Shown: in pieces, positions 1-11,595 of the stretch
How positions within the stretch are numbered: position 1 is the stretch's first letter
How the letters are laid out: each line of letters begins with the position of its first letter
Source of the DNA: Eucommia ulmoides
Lineage: Eukaryota; Streptophyta; Magnoliopsida; Garryales; Eucommiaceae
Assembly: GCA_016647705.1 (NCBI GenBank)
Contig: CM028334.1
Span: 11,875,546 to 11,939,545, forward strand
Direction: 5' to 3'
DNA: 64,000 bases
Notes under the pieces: generated by a model
Seen by the model: only the letters and a program-made list of their open reading frames with translations
What the model was told of the DNA's origin: nothing
Databases searched by the model: none
Program-made: the position numbers and the translations under genes

Positions 1-17
1 GGGTCACTCATTATTTG

Positions 18-50
<33 letters not shown>

Positions 51-1139
51 GAACTCACCAAAGCCTTGAAAGAGATATATTTTTTTTTTTAATATAATTA
101 AGACATTCTCTCTTCTTCTACTTTTAAATATTAGTATTACATTAGATTAGATTAAATATGAATATGTATATATTTTTTTTTAATATTAAGTAGTGCCTTT
201 TTTAGGATAGCTATCGATATCTTAATTACAATGAGAAGAAAAATAGATTGTAATAAGTATGAGTGTGCAAGTGGTGGTCAAAGAGTTGGCTCCTTCCATT
301 TTTTTTTTTTTTTTTTTTAATATTTAAAAATTATAAAAATATAAAAATTAGGTGTGAGTACTATCTAATTATTTTTTAATTCTAAGTGTGAGTATCATCT
401 AATTATTTTTTTTTATTCTAACATATTTGTGTGATAGCAATATGTGCTTCCATTTCTCAGTTATTTTGAGTTTATTATTCAAATATATGTTAATTTATTT
501 GGACAAATTTTTTATTTAAAATTTATAGTCTGGTCTTTATTTAACTTTTTATTTCTCCCATCTCAAAAAAAAAAAAATTATGTTTATGGCATTAAAAAAA
601 TTATATTTTGTGTTGAAAAATTAGTAAGTTATTTTTAAAATTAGTCTATTTTTTAAATATATTGAGTATTTGTTGATTCAATATGAAATTTATATTTTAT
701 ATCATAGTTAAATATTAACTACAAAAATAATATAAATTGCTCTTTAATAGAATATAAAATTAAAAAAAATAAAAGGTGAGACCTATATATTAAGAACCTA
801 CTTTTTCAATTTTTATTTTATAATTATAAAAAAATTTAGTTATTGTTAGAATAATTATAAATGTATTGTTTTAATTATCTATTTGTATTCACTAAATTTC
901 AAAAAAAAAAAAAAAATCTTGTTATTTATTCATCTCTTTTGTGTAGAGTGTCTATTAAAAAAATAAAATAAAATAGTATATAAAATTTAAAAAAAAAATA
1001 CATATAAAAACAAAATAAAATAAAAAAGATTTTTTTTCTTTTTGTGATTATTTTTTTCTAATTCTTACTTTCTATTTTATTTTTTTAATATTTTATAAAC
1101 ACCATTAGAAAATAGAAATAAAATAAAGAAAGAGAAGTA
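1..1139. other. AT-rich intergenic DNA
   Basis: I see no coding pattern here. The stretch holds a (TA)n run at about 20-46, several poly-T/poly-A runs and low-complexity AT-rich sequence. The short open frames contain only low-complexity residues and match nothing I recognise. Confidence 0.6.
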
Positions 1140-1645
1140 AATTAACATATCTTAATATTCAATCACTGAATAATTAAAATATATCAAATGAATAGATAAT
1201 GATAATGGATTAAAATTTACAAAAATAAGAGATAAATTATGAGCTTTTTATGAAGGAGATCACTTACTTGTATAGTGACCTATCAAATGGAAAACAATCT
1301 AATAATAATCTACATAATTGATTGAGGGGTAACAATTTACATAGATAATATGCAAGCATTGAAGAATGAGAAATACAACACTCAATAATTGAAAAGTAAA
1401 AAAATATTTTACTAAAATTAAGATCTGGACTTAATATTTTTCGTTCAAGCATTTCATCGAACACGTAAGAAATATTGATTAATAGGAATTCATACCCTAA
1501 ATTAATATATCTTAATATTCAATCATTGCATAATTAGAATATATCAAATAAACATGTAATGATAATAGATTGAAATTTACAAAAATAATAGAAAAATCAT
1601 TCATGAAAGAGATCACTTACTTGTATGCTAACTTAGCAAATGAAA
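1140..1645. repeat. diverged direct duplication of about 150 bp
   Basis: The block at about 1140-1290 reappears at about 1500-1645. Both contain the phrase cttaatattcaatca and end near gagatcacttacttgtat. Many substitutions separate the copies, so the duplication is old. No coding content is apparent. Confidence 0.65.
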
Positions 1646-1769
1646 AATTTGATTGCAGAAATGATCGATGAAGTAAACATACTAAAATGTTATCTATTTA
1701 TATAGATCAAAAGTGGGGGAAGAGATTGAAAAAAACCTATAATAATTATTGGAGACCTCTCAATTCACG

Positions 1770-2070
1770 CACTTTATAATGGTAACCTTGGGGGTTTGGG
1801 TGACTTTTCATTTTGAACGGTGGTGTAGCCATTACATTGGGGGTTTAAATGACTCCTTCAATTGTATTAAATAACTATAATTGCATGAGTGAAAGACATT
1901 TTGAGCCATGGTAGTGTAGGTATTACATTGAGGGTTTGAATGACCTTGTTCTTCAATGACATTAAATAACGATAATTGCATGAATGGAAAGTAGACAATG
2001 AATGGTTACCTTGGGGTTTTGATTTATAATATATTCAATTGCATTAAATGAGGATAATTGCATGGATGCA
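1770..2070. repeat. degenerate tandem repeat, about 100-bp unit, 3 copies
   Basis: Three diverged units share tggtgtag, a short spacer, attacattg, gggtttgaatgac and then cattaaataa-gataattgcatg. They lie just outside the Helitron end at 2214. No protein-coding signal is seen. Confidence 0.5.
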
Positions 2071-2213
2071 AGAGAGAATGAACGGTAGAGATAATGATTG
2101 AGGGAGAGAGCAAGGGGATGAGAGGATGAATCAATTGTGAACTCTCCTTCATTCAAAGGACAATGCTTCCACTTTTAGTTTTTCTTATTAGATTATTATT
2201 ATTATTATTGTTA

Positions 2214-2245
2214 CTACTTTTAGACCCGCATATTATGCGGGTCTA
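2214..2245 (-). mobile_element. Helitron 3' terminus (minus strand)
   Basis: On the minus strand an 11-bp-stem hairpin (2221-2245, arms TAGACCCGCAT / ATGCGGGTCTA, loop ATT) is followed after a few bases by GTAG-T. Plant Helitrons end in a GC-rich hairpin a few bases before CTRR, then T. The second copy of this end at 28501-28529 has CTAG-T in the same place, so GTAG here looks like one substitution. The element body would lie to the right of this point. Its 5' TC end was not located. Confidence 0.6.
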
Positions 2246-2954
2246 GAAAAAAAATATTAGTATATTTTTTTTTTGTAATTTAAATACGTTGATATTATAA
2301 TTTTGGTTCTTGATTTACATTTACTATAAAACATAAAGCATTTTTTAAAGGATAAATTTTTTTAAGAGTTCAATTGAAATTTATATAAATTAGAGGACGA
2401 GTATATGAAATTTTAAATATTCTAATTGATTTTTTCTAAAAATAAAGGGGTGAAAATATATATTTTCAAAAGTGATAATATATGTATAAATTATTTTTAA
2501 TAAAATACTATAAAATAACAGACAAATTACCATAAATTAGGATTCAATTTTTGTAAGTCTAACAAATGCTAATTTAATTAATTTATATCGTATCAAATTT
2601 CTTTTTGGGGTAGAAATAAGTTTTCAATTACACTTTATTTTTTAAATAATTTAAAATGTGGATAAGAAAATTTAATCGTATATTTATGTATCAATAAGGT
2701 AAAAATAAATTAACTAAAATAAAAAGGATTAAAAAATTAAATGAGGCCACCCATTGTTTGATATATTAAAAAACAAAAAAACAAAAATGTAAGGAATATA
2801 TTTAAAAAAAAAAAAAGAATAACGGACAATTAAAAAAATGAAGACCTTTGGAATTTATTGTAGGAGATGAAGATAATGGTGGAGATCAACGCCAATGAAT
2901 CAAGAATGAAGGAGATGAAAAAGATTAGACATACTTGAATATAAGGGCATGTCT
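2246..2954. other. AT-rich non-coding DNA
   Basis: I found no open frame or repeat here. If the Helitron end at 2214 is real, this would be its non-autonomous body. Confidence 0.4.
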
Positions 2955-2977
2955 TTTGCTTTTATATATAGTATAAG

Positions 2978-2982
2978 ATAAG

Positions 2983-3022
<40 letters not shown>

Positions 3023-3140
3023 CACGTGTTGTGTATATTATATATACACAACACACAATATATACATATATATAGAATCATTATCATTATTATTATTTTT
3101 ATACACGTGTTGTGTATATTATATACACAACACACAATGA

Positions 3141-3183
<43 letters not shown>
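2978..3183. repeat. (TTA)n, duplicated palindrome and (TA)n microsatellites
   Basis: A (TTA)n run (about 2983-3016) is followed by two direct copies (about 3020-3060 and 3101-3139) of a palindromic block: acacgtgttgtgtatat, then its complement ending acacaacac. A (TA)n run follows at about 3148-3183. Each palindrome could extrude a stem, so this is a likely replication-slippage site. Confidence 0.7.
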
Positions 3184-3190
<7 letters not shown>

Positions 3191-3500
3191 CCTCTTAATT
3201 TAAAAAAATATTAATTATATCTCAAAACTCTTAAAAAATATATTTTAAATAACATAATATTCCCAAAACTTTTAAAAATCAATTTAAAATTAACATTTAA
3301 TCTCAAAAAATTATCAAATATTTATTTATACCATAATTTTTCATAATATACAAAATAACTCCAAAAATATTAAATATTCATCTATAATATACAAAACAAC
3401 CCAAACATATTAAACATATAAAATAATATTTTCAAAAATATGAATTTCTTGGGATATTACAATCTACCCCCTCTTAAATAAATTTCGTCTTCGAAATTTC
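3184..3500 (-). mobile_element. chromovirus-type Ty3/Gypsy LTR end plus pol tail remnant
   Basis: On the minus strand the sequence reads AATTTCGAAGACGAAATTT, a purine tract, then TGTAATATCCCAAG. This resembles the junction at the end of pol, polypurine tract and 3' LTR of Tekay/Del-type chromoviruses, whose pol commonly ends in a motif like FEDEI-LRG. The LTR starts at about 3461 and runs left into AT-rich sequence; its far end is not resolved. Family assignment is from memory of the junction only. Confidence 0.5.
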
Positions 3501-4137
3501 ATTAAAAACAATAATAATTCAGAATTGTACGATCATGTTAGTCACACTCGATTTTAGAACAATTGTTCTCTATATAGGTTCCCGTAACCGAAAGTCACCA
3601 ACAATTTATATCTCACCAAAATTCAAACTACGTATCGTCACTTTTGCATTTGCGGTGACCCGTACTTTATTCAACACAATATAACATGGTGCACTTTGGT
3701 CGGTAACTTCTAACACAGATAACCAATTGTCAAATAATCTTATGTTGCTAAATACTTTCGCTACGTACTCTGATAAAAATAGCAATAAATATATATGTGC
3801 ATATATAACCAACAAGTATATTTTTAAAATATCAAGGTAGTTTTACTTGGATTGGGTTTATTTCAATTCCAACAGGTCCACGACCTCAATAATTTTCTCA
3901 CTTGGCATGATATTTCAAGTCCATTGTCATATCTCATGACCAACATTGATCAATTTTATCCAACATTTAAACCAATATTTTATAGCCCATTTTCCTTGTA
4001 GACTGTCCCGTAAGACAAAAAATCATCAATTCCAATATCCACCATATTATTTTTTTCTTAAATCCCAATTTAATCTTATAATCTCGTAAACTTTTTTTTG
4101 TTTTAATAAAATATTAATAAAAATCATCAATTCCAAT
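3501..4137. other. unassigned intergenic DNA left of Copia element 1
   Basis: No gene is recognised. A 22-bp direct repeat, aaaaatcatcaattccaatatc, occurs at about 4018-4039 and 4119-4140. The second copy abuts the left LTR of the Copia element. Confidence 0.5.
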
Positions 4138-4343
4138 ATCAATGAATAACATGAAAAGTCTAAAGAGAAAAGAGAAACGACGGCTAAGGTTTATTATCTC
4201 TTAAATGAGGAATACAAGAATGCAATAGAAAACCTAGGAAAGAGAGACTTAGATAGGCATATAATGGAAAACCTAGAAAACAAGTAAAAGATAATTCTAC
4301 CCTTACTAAATAATAATAATAATAAACCCTGCTAACTCTAATA
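4138..4343 (-). repeat. 3' LTR of Copia element 1
   Basis: The block from about aatgaataacatg to ctctaata recurs at 10405-10615. It is bordered internally (4344-4354, read on the minus strand) by the purine-rich tract TTTGAGAGGGGA, the expected polypurine primer next to a 3' LTR. The sense start reads TATTAG rather than the usual TG, probably a substitution. Confidence 0.8.
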
Positions 4344-4356
4344 TCCCCTCTCAAAC

Positions 4357-6266
4357 TCACGATGTTGCTGCAAGTAACATCGAGAGTTTGCCAACCAAAA
4401 AACGAAAGCGCGAAATAGAATGCAACTTGGTGAACAAGTCGGCAATTTGCATGGATGATGACACAAAAGGCAAAGTAATAGTCCCATATTGAAGATGATG
4501 ATGAGTGAAATGACAATCGATCTTGATGTGCTTGGTTCGTTCATGAAAGACTGAATTGTGAGCAATCTGAATGGCACTCTTGTTATCACAATACATGGGA
4601 GTGGGATGAGAAAGAGAAACACCCATATCTGCAAGTAACCAATGCAACCAAACTATTTCAGTGGTAGTGGATGCTATCGCACGATTCTCAACTTCTGTGG
4701 AAGATTTAGAAACAACGACCTACTTCTTGCTCTTCCATGAAATAAGAAAATCACCCAAAAATACACAAAAACCAGTGAGAAACTTACGATCTGTAGGATC
4801 ACTAGCCCAATCAGCATCAGAATAGGCATGTAGCTCCAAAGACGAGGTCGATGGAAGTAAGAGACTCTGAAATAGGGTACCCCGAAGATATTGAAAGATA
4901 TGAAGAACAACAACCCAATGAACTGTAGTAGGAGAAGTGACAAATTGACTGACGATATGAACAACGTGGGAAATGTTTGGCCGAGTGATAGTTAGATAGA
5001 CCAAACTGCCAACAATATTACGATATAATGTAGGATTTGATAGAGGGGCACCATCGGAAGGTGAGTAGCGAACATTCACCTTTAGAGGAGTATCAACAGT
5101 CCTAGTATTAGTATGACGAGCATGCTCGAGAATGTTAGCTGCATATTTAGACTGAGAGAGAAGATAGCCTTTCGGAGCAAAAGCTACTTCAATACCCAGA
5201 AAATAGCGTAAAGTCCCTAAGTCCTTCTTTTCAAACTGACGAGATAATTCTGATTTCAAAATTGCAATCCCATCAACATTATCACCAGTAATAATCATAT
5301 CATCCACATATAAAGATAGTAGAATACGGCAGACAGTGGTACACTTTATAAACAGAGTAGAATCATGATTACTTGGATGAAAACCAAGCGAAGTAATTAC
5401 CGTAGAGAACTTCTCGTACAAGGCTCGAGGAGTTTGTTTAAGGCAGTATAGAGCTTTCTTAAGTTTGTAAACTTCTCCAGACTTATGAGCAACACCCAGA
5501 GGAGGAGTCATGTAAACTTATTCTTAAAGATCGCCATTTAAGAAGGCATTTTTAATATCCATCTGAGAAATATGCCACTGAAGAACATATACAACGGCAA
5601 TAAGAGTGGGAACAGCTGTCATTTTTGCAACTGGAGCAAAAATCTCCTCATAATCCATACCATATTGCTGAGAAAATCCCTTAGCAACCAAACGAGCTTT
5701 TATCGTTCAACTGAACCATCAGACTTGGTTTTAATTTTGTAGACCCAACGAGAACCAATTGGACTTTTACCCGGAGGTAAAGGTACCAAATCCCATGTAT
5801 CCGTCTTGTATAAAGCAGAGAGTTCCTCAGCCATAGCATGTTGCCAAAGAGGATCAAGTGTTACTTCTTTATAGGATAAAGGCTCAGAGAGACAATGAAT
5901 AGAGGCTAAAAATAAAGTAAAATAGTGTGAATAGCAAGAGTAAACAAAATCTGGTATATGAGTGGACTTACGAATGCGCTGAGAATAGCAAGGAGGTAGA
6001 TCCACAATCTGAGAAGATTCTTGATAGGCTGTTGGAGGGGAGAGAACGCTAGAAGTATCAATACCTACAGAGCTACCAGTGTCAACATGAGGTTGAGACG
6101 CATGAGATGGGTTAATATCTGTAATGCATGGGTTTTGAAAAGATAAACTGTTTGTGTCATCAGAGAAATGATCAATGGAAATGAGATCACATTTTGTCAA
6201 GTTGTGTGTACTAGAAGGAATAGAGAAAAAAGGTATATGCCCAAGAAACACAACATGACGGGACAC
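4357..6266 (-). pseudogene. Copia element 1: reverse transcriptase and RNase H remnant
   Basis: The minus strand carries Copia RT pieces: an N-terminal part at 5700-6266 (with GSRWVYKIKTKSDGSVER), the core at 4720-5511 with the catalytic YVDD motif (LYVDDMIITGD) and KQTPRALYEKF, then the RNase H end at 4357-4647 with YCDNKSAIQIA, ERTKHIKIDCH and QIADLFTK. These are family hallmarks of plant Copia pol. Stops and frameshifts break the chain between 5511 and 5700 and between 4647 and 4720, so no continuous protein can be made. Known function: copying element RNA into DNA in virus-like particles. Confidence 0.85.
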
Positions 6267-6311
6267 ATATAGTTTTTGTGCAACTGGATCAAAGCAACGA
6301 TATCCCTTTTG

Positions 6312-7412
6312 TCACTCACCATAACCTAGGAAGACACAAATGGCAGAGCGAGAAGCTAACTTACTACGCTCTACTCTCGATCGAAGAACACAACAAGTGC
6401 ACCCAAATACTCTTAAGGAGGAATAGTTGGGAGTATGACCATACAACTTTTCAAATGGAGACAAACTTGAAGAATGAGAGGATGGGATCTTATTAATTAG
6501 GTTCACTGCAGTAAGTACTGCTTCTCTCCAAAATACACTAGGAACAAAGGTAGACAATAAAAGAGAATGAGTAGTTTCAATAATGTGCTTATGTTTTCTT
6601 TCAGCGATACCATTTTGCTCGAGAGTGTCAGTACACGAGGTTTGGTGAATTGTTCCATCTAGAGTAAGTAAGTTAGTGAAAGGATTATAAATGTACTCCC
6701 CACCCAAATCACATCTAAAACACTTGATAACAGCAGAATGTTGGGTCTTAACAAGAGCTCGAAACTTTTGAAAAATATCAAAGAATTCAGAATGATGTTT
6801 CATAAGATGAACCCAACAATATCGAGCGTAATCATCAAAGAATGAAACATAATATTTAGACCCTCCTTTTGTAGCAATTGGGGAAGGTCTCTACACATCA
6901 GAGTGAACCAGATCAAATGGTGCAAGGGAAGAAAAAATGCTTCGATTAAAAGGTAAAGTAGAGAATTTTGCAAGTTTACAACCACTACAATTAGAAATAT
7001 CACAAACTGACAAATTCCCTAAGGATCCTTTAGATACTAAGTATTTTAAACGAGATGTTGAAACATAATCAAGACGAGAATGCCATAAATAAAAACTATA
7101 ATATAAAGAAATCAAATGAAAAGACGACAAGTCAACACCGGAAGCTGCAACACTTGGTACTCGGAGCTCATCCAATATATATAGTTCTCCCTGCCTACGG
7201 TTTGTCCCAATCAGCTTCTGGGATTGCGGATCCTATACATGACAAGAGGTAGAAGAGAAAGAAACTAAGTAACTAGAATCACATAATTGGCCAACAGAAA
7301 CAAGATTCAATGCAAGGTTGGGAATATGATAAACACTTGAAAGAGATAACCGATGTTTGACAACAGAACCAATACCTGCTAATGGCATCAGAGTACCATC
7401 AGCAGTCATAAC
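6312..7412 (-). pseudogene. Copia element 1: integrase remnant
   Basis: The stretch at 6891-7175 encodes the pre-integrase zinc region (LWHSRLDYVS, then CDISNCSGCKLAK). Its second histidine, normally in RLGH, is replaced: the sequence reads RLDYVS. The stretch at 6312-6803 encodes the catalytic core end, with the aspartate in FRCDLGGEYI and the glutamate in EQNGIAERKHKHI, followed by a typical Copia tail. The two stretches are in different frames. The reading continues across the solo LTR into 8906-9300. Confidence 0.8.
7408..7412. repeat. target site duplication ATAAC, left copy
   Basis: ATAAC immediately precedes the TG of the solo LTR and is repeated at 8906-8910, directly after its terminal CA. 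Confidence 0.85.
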
Positions 7413-8905
7413 TGATAGGTGTGAAAAACCTATCTATTTCTAAATCGGATTTGTTAATTCTCAAGCATTTTAGTTATATTTAATTGTGTTTTAGTGTAGA
7501 ACAGGGAAAGGACCTCAAAGGGCGAGAAACAAGTGAAAACGGTGGAGAAACGGTGAACAAAATGTGCAAAACAGGATTTCGGTGAATGAAGACCACTGCC
7601 TAAGCGGAAGTTCCACCGCTTAGGTGGAAAAGAGGCAGAATATTGGAGTGCTGAAGGGCTGAACCACCACCTAGGTGAGAAAATAACAGAATATCTTGCC
7701 AGCAGCCACCGCCTAAGCGTAAAAACCACCGCTTAGGCGAAGTAACCGACAGAACTTAACCGACTTAAATCCACCGCCTAGGCGGTGACACTCTGCACAG
7801 AAATATCTATTTTTTGATATTTTTAAGATATTTTTCAAATCCCTTCTTTTAACCTTTTTCTCCACCAAACCAAAAAAAGGACCTTACACCTTAGACACTC
7901 CATAGACGTGGGAGAGGGCTTGGTTGTTCTTAGGAGCTCTCTTCCACCTTAGTTAGATTAGATTAGTTTAGGAAGTAGATTAGATTAGTTGTAAATAGTG
8001 TTCTTGGTCAATCCTTGAAGAGCCAAAAGGGGAAGTTCATCAACGGAAAAGAGGAAGCTCGGGAGGATCGTTCTTTGGCAAAAGTGGACTACTCCACTTT
8101 GAGATTTGACTTTTCTTCCTTTGTTTCCATATTTGTATTTAATGTTTATTGTTGATGATGATGATCTCCTCTTGATTTATGTTGTATTGGCTAAGAACAC
8201 GCTAGTGTAATTTAGAGATTAGTTAGGAAAAGGTGTAGTTGTGTAAATACTCATTTGGTTTAATATACGTTTCTTTAAGGTTGTTGTTTTAAGTCCGATT
8301 GTGTTTATCATTTGATGACAATCTTAATATGCTTGTAACGGTATTAGGATTGGACTTGAGAATCTAGGGTTTGACACTCGGAAGAGGTAACCCTAGATTC
8401 GGACTAGGGTAAACACATCGTTACGACCTAACGACCCGGGAGGGCGTTAGTTAGTGTGCAGTCGATGACGTTGGGTCAAGACTCGCGCGGCCTAGAGTCG
8501 TTAAGACATTTAGGGGGACCTCTTTGTCGACACGAAGTCGCGTATTCCCCCGTCTTACACTCGGAAGAGGTGGCGGAGGAGTTTTCGAACCGAGATTGTC
8601 GGATACCTAAACTCCGTTATTGTTAACCGAACGAAATCAAACATGTATTAAGTGAACGAAATCAATCCCTAATTAATCAACCTAGTTAGAATTAACCCAT
8701 TAATTGTAATTTAGCTTAGTTTAATTTCAATTCACGCTTTCCGTCGTCAGGATAACACGAGACTACATCAATTGCGGTATTCAAATTAATTATTTACACT
8801 TTTCTCTGTGGGAACGATATCCGATCTTCAAAGATCCACTATATTAAAACTTTAGACCTCGTATACTTGCGAGCGTACGTAGGCATGCGAAAAATGCCCC
8901 TACCA
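7413..8905. mobile_element. solo LTR inserted in Copia pol
   Basis: A 1493-bp block interrupts Copia pol. It starts TGATAGG, ends CCTACCA (imperfect inverted ends, TG...CA) and is flanked on both sides by the 5-bp direct repeat ATAAC (7408-7412 and 8906-8910). Copia coding sense resumes in register on the other side (protease-proximal motif DSGASHHM near 8985, then SVMTADGTLMPLAG across the site). No internal retroviral genes are present, so this is an LTR left after intra-element recombination. The right end (gtgggaacgatatccgatc and cgtatacttgcgagcg) resembles Ty3/Gypsy LTRs of the Athila/Tat group; that family call is from memory. Confidence 0.85.
7592..7787. repeat. six clustered copies of a CCGCCTAGGCGG-like palindrome
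   Basis: Within the solo LTR, near-palindromic 12-mers related to CCGCCTAGGCGG, mostly preceded by CCA, occur at about 7594-7607, 7613-7627, 7663-7678, 7706-7719, 7726-7739 and 7771-7787. Variants read gcctaagcgg, ccgcttaggtgg and ccacctaggtgag. Spacing is irregular, so this is not a simple tandem array. The role is unknown; regulatory binding sites or secondary structure are possibilities. Confidence 0.75.
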
Positions 8906-9340
8906 ATAACAGATACAAATTATGTAGGGTTTAAAGAAACAAATGATGGAAAATCAGGTGACATATGATGAGAGGCTCCAGAATCTATAACTCATATGGA
9001 GGAAGACATACCTGAAGAACTAGAGGGCGACAAACTTACTGAAGATGCAGCGGACATGGCATGTGGTTGTGCGGCACATACCTGAAGAACTAGAGGGTGA
9101 CAAACCTATTGAAAATGCAGCGGACATGGCATGTGGTTGTGCAATAAGGAACTTTTGAAATTATTCAGTAAGGGCCTCTATTGTGGGATTAGAAGATGCT
9201 GGGTCTCCAAAACTAAACGAATTTGATGATGACGATATAGTTGTTGTAGTATTAGGCTGTAGAGGCCTGTAAGGACGTTTTTGAAAACGATTGTCAGATT
9301 TCCCTTGGAGAAGCGACTGTTGCAGCTGTTGCTGTGTTCA
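8906..9340 (-). pseudogene. Copia element 1: protease region remnant
   Basis: Read on the minus strand, about 8930-9000 gives DSGASHHMSPDFPSF, the Copia aspartic protease motif (D-S-G-A), normally the single active-site aspartate of each half-dimer. It precedes SVMTADG, which the solo LTR splits. Upstream, around 9006-9145, the coding sequence is distorted by a tandem duplication, so the frame is lost. Confidence 0.65.
9006..9145. repeat. 70-bp tandem duplication inside Copia element 1
   Basis: The block starting acatacctgaagaac at 9006 repeats at 9076 with few differences. Seventy is not a multiple of three, so the duplication by itself shifts the reading frame. Confidence 0.9.
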
Positions 9341-10129
9341 ACTCAGTTTAGGGCATTGAGCCTTCCAATGACTTTTCAGCTTACAGAAGCTACATTCATC
9401 AAAATTAGGCCTCGAATAAGGCCTGTTTTGATGATTAGGAGGTAGTTTAGAAGGGACTGCCAGAACAGATGGACTGGGTGAGTGGAGAACCCTTGTGTCT
9501 GATTGAGACTTAAAGCGTATATCCTTGGCCAATAATTCACTAATCACCGAGTCAACAGAAAGAAATAGATTACGGTGCAAAATTGTCCCACGAAGTCCCT
9601 CAAAATTATCACGTAACGCCATCAAAAATTAAACCAAATATTATTCTTCTCTACGGGCAATGTACGGAATACATGCTCGTAATTCTGCAGATTCCGTGAG
9701 AGCTAATTGATCCCAAAGATTTGTCATATCAGAGTAGAATTCCTGAATACTCATATCATTCTGCTTTAGTGCTCGAATATCAGATTCCAATTGATATTGT
9801 TTTGCAAAGTTAGACTGTGTATACAGCCTTGATAAATGATCCCAAACCTCTTTGGCATACTCATACTTCGCCAATTACATACTAATTGAATGTTCAACAG
9901 AGTTGTTAATCCAGGTAATGATTTTTGAATTATTTACCTCTCAAGTGTCTAACGAAATTATATAATTTTCAGCCCTTTCATCTTTTGACTTAACCAACGT
10001 ACCACTAATATAGCCCCATATCTTTTTGCCTTTGAGAAATTTTTTTATCACATAACTCTAATATGAAAAAAAATTCTCATTCAATCTTACAGCAATAGAC
10101 CGAAGCGAATCATCCATTTCAGAAGCCAT
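9338..10129 (-). pseudogene. Copia element 1: gag remnant
   Basis: The minus-strand gag probably starts at the ATG at 10129 (MASEMDDSLRSIAVRLNENF) and continues through 9641-9874 (AKEVWDHLSRLY, QEFYSDMTNLWDQL), typical of the UBN2-type gag of plant Copia elements. A zinc knuckle follows at 9338-9625 (CSFCKLKSHWKAQC, spacing C-x2-C-x4-H-x4-C). In-frame stops occur near 10070, 9960 and 9875, and again between 9641 and 9625. Gag forms the virus-like particle and binds RNA. Confidence 0.8.
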
Positions 10130-10388
10130 TACAAATACCAACAAACGAAAACACAAATCTAATGCAACGAAGAAATAAAATCAAATACCAGAAACAAATC
10201 GATGATTCGCTACAGAGAAAACCAAATCAGAGTTGCGCGAAAGCCAAAACTGTACGAACATCAACAATCATAGTCGTATGGATGCTGGATCTGTATGAAC
10301 GCTGCCCCCTGTAACCCCCCAGCCAACTCACCGCGGAGTTGGATCCGCGGTCCTTGTGGATGGAATCAAACTTCCTTCCATGAGATTA

Positions 10389-10402
10389 GGCTCTTGAGAC
10401 CA
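10389..10402 (-). other. degraded primer-binding site, initiator-tRNA-Met type
   Basis: Directly inside the right LTR, the minus strand reads TGGTCTCAAGAGCC, a mutated form of the TGGTATCAGAGCC primer-binding site used by most plant Copia elements. It marks 10405-10615 as the 5' LTR. Confidence 0.7.
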
Positions 10403-10404
10403 TA

Positions 10405-10615
10405 TGAAGATCAATGAATAACATGAAAAGTCTAGAGAGAAAAGAGAAACGACAGTTAGGGTTTATTATCTCTTAAATGAGGAATACAAGAATGCAATAG
10501 AAAATCTAAGAAAGAGAGATTTATATAGGCATACAATGGAAAACCTAGAAAACAAGTAAAAGACAATTTCACCCTTACTAAATAATAATAATAATAAACC
10601 CTACTAACTCTAATA
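10405..10615 (-). repeat. 5' LTR of Copia element 1
   Basis: This is homologous to 4138-4343 over about 205 bp, starting TGAAGATCAATG and ending ctctaata on the plus strand. It lies next to the primer-binding site. Confidence 0.8.
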
Positions 10616-10654
10616 AATACAACCCAAACTTCAAATAATGAATTTTCTGAAATA

Positions 10655-10950
10655 CATCTGAAGACACATAAATACGTCCCAAAATACATAAATACGTTCC
10701 AAAATACATAAATACATCTCAACCACATAAATATGTCTCGAAATATGTAAATACGTCTCAAATACATAAATATGTCTCGAAACACATAAATACGTGTCAA
10801 TCACATAAATACGTCCCAAAACACATAAATATGTCTCGAAACACATAAATACGTGTCAACCACATAAATACGTCCCAAAACACATAAATATGTCTCGATC
10901 ACATAAATTTAAATACATCTCAAAACACATAAATATGTCTCAAAAGTCCA
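10655..10950. repeat. minisatellite, 19-20 bp unit, about 14 copies
   Basis: Units related to cataaatacgtcccaaaa repeat every 19-20 bp (for example at 10667, 10687, 10707 and 10726), with alternation between acgtccc, atgtctcg and acgtgtcaa variants. The open frames across it are produced by the repeat. It lies immediately outside Copia element 1. Confidence 0.88.
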
Positions 10951-11595
10951 AAACTTTCATAACATAACGAGTTAAATACTCATGTAACATGTATATAAAA
11001 ATATTATAGAAAATCCTCCATTTGAATTTCTAAAACATCGTTTAGACTCAAAGTAAAAATTAACATAAATATATAATCATTAATAAGTAATAAGCAATCA
11101 ATTAATTTTTATATATAATTAATATTATATAAACCAACAACAGTTGCCTTATGAGAATAATTCTCATTAAAATAATAATAATAATAATAAGCTTCTAACA
11201 ATAATGATAAACAAATTAGCAGAAGCTCACTAAAGCAGCGCTTGGTAGCTAGGAATTGGAGCTTCTGAATTGGAATTAGACATGAAACCAGGCAGTCTCT
11301 CACAGGCCATCTAAGTCGCCCAACCAATAACCAATAATTTTTAGTAAAATTAATTATATATTAACCATTTTTGTAAAATTATAATAAATTGAGAAATTAA
11401 TTACTAAAATTACACCTACATATATATTATACTCTTCTCGTAAATTAATTATAAATTCATTAATTGGATATAACATAATGTTATTTACTGAATTTAATTA
11501 TAGTTTTCTGAGTGTTGTCTCTTTTTGGAATTTCTTAACTTACTATGAGTAATGGGTAGTATAACCCAAGCCTAGAGTAGTCGTAACCTATGCTC
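10951..11595. other. AT-rich intergenic DNA with (AAT)n
   Basis: No gene was found. A short (ATA)n run occurs at about 11172-11191. Confidence 0.5.

Larger units (their letters stand above)
4138..10615 (-). mobile_element. Ty1/Copia retrotransposon, decayed (element 1)
   Basis: Two related short terminal repeats (about 4138-4343 and 10405-10615) flank minus-strand gag, protease, integrase, RT and RNase H remnants in the Copia order (integrase before RT). By eye the LTRs differ at roughly a dozen positions in about 205 bp, older than Copia element 2. The coding region has many stops and frameshifts, a 70-bp internal duplication and a 1.5-kb solo LTR inserted in pol. A target duplication could not be resolved because the left LTR edge is altered. 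Confidence 0.88.

Noticed and set aside
10456-10846. 114- and 71-aa minus-strand frames rich in RIYVF
   Set aside because: They lie over the 19-20 bp minisatellite and the Copia LTR.
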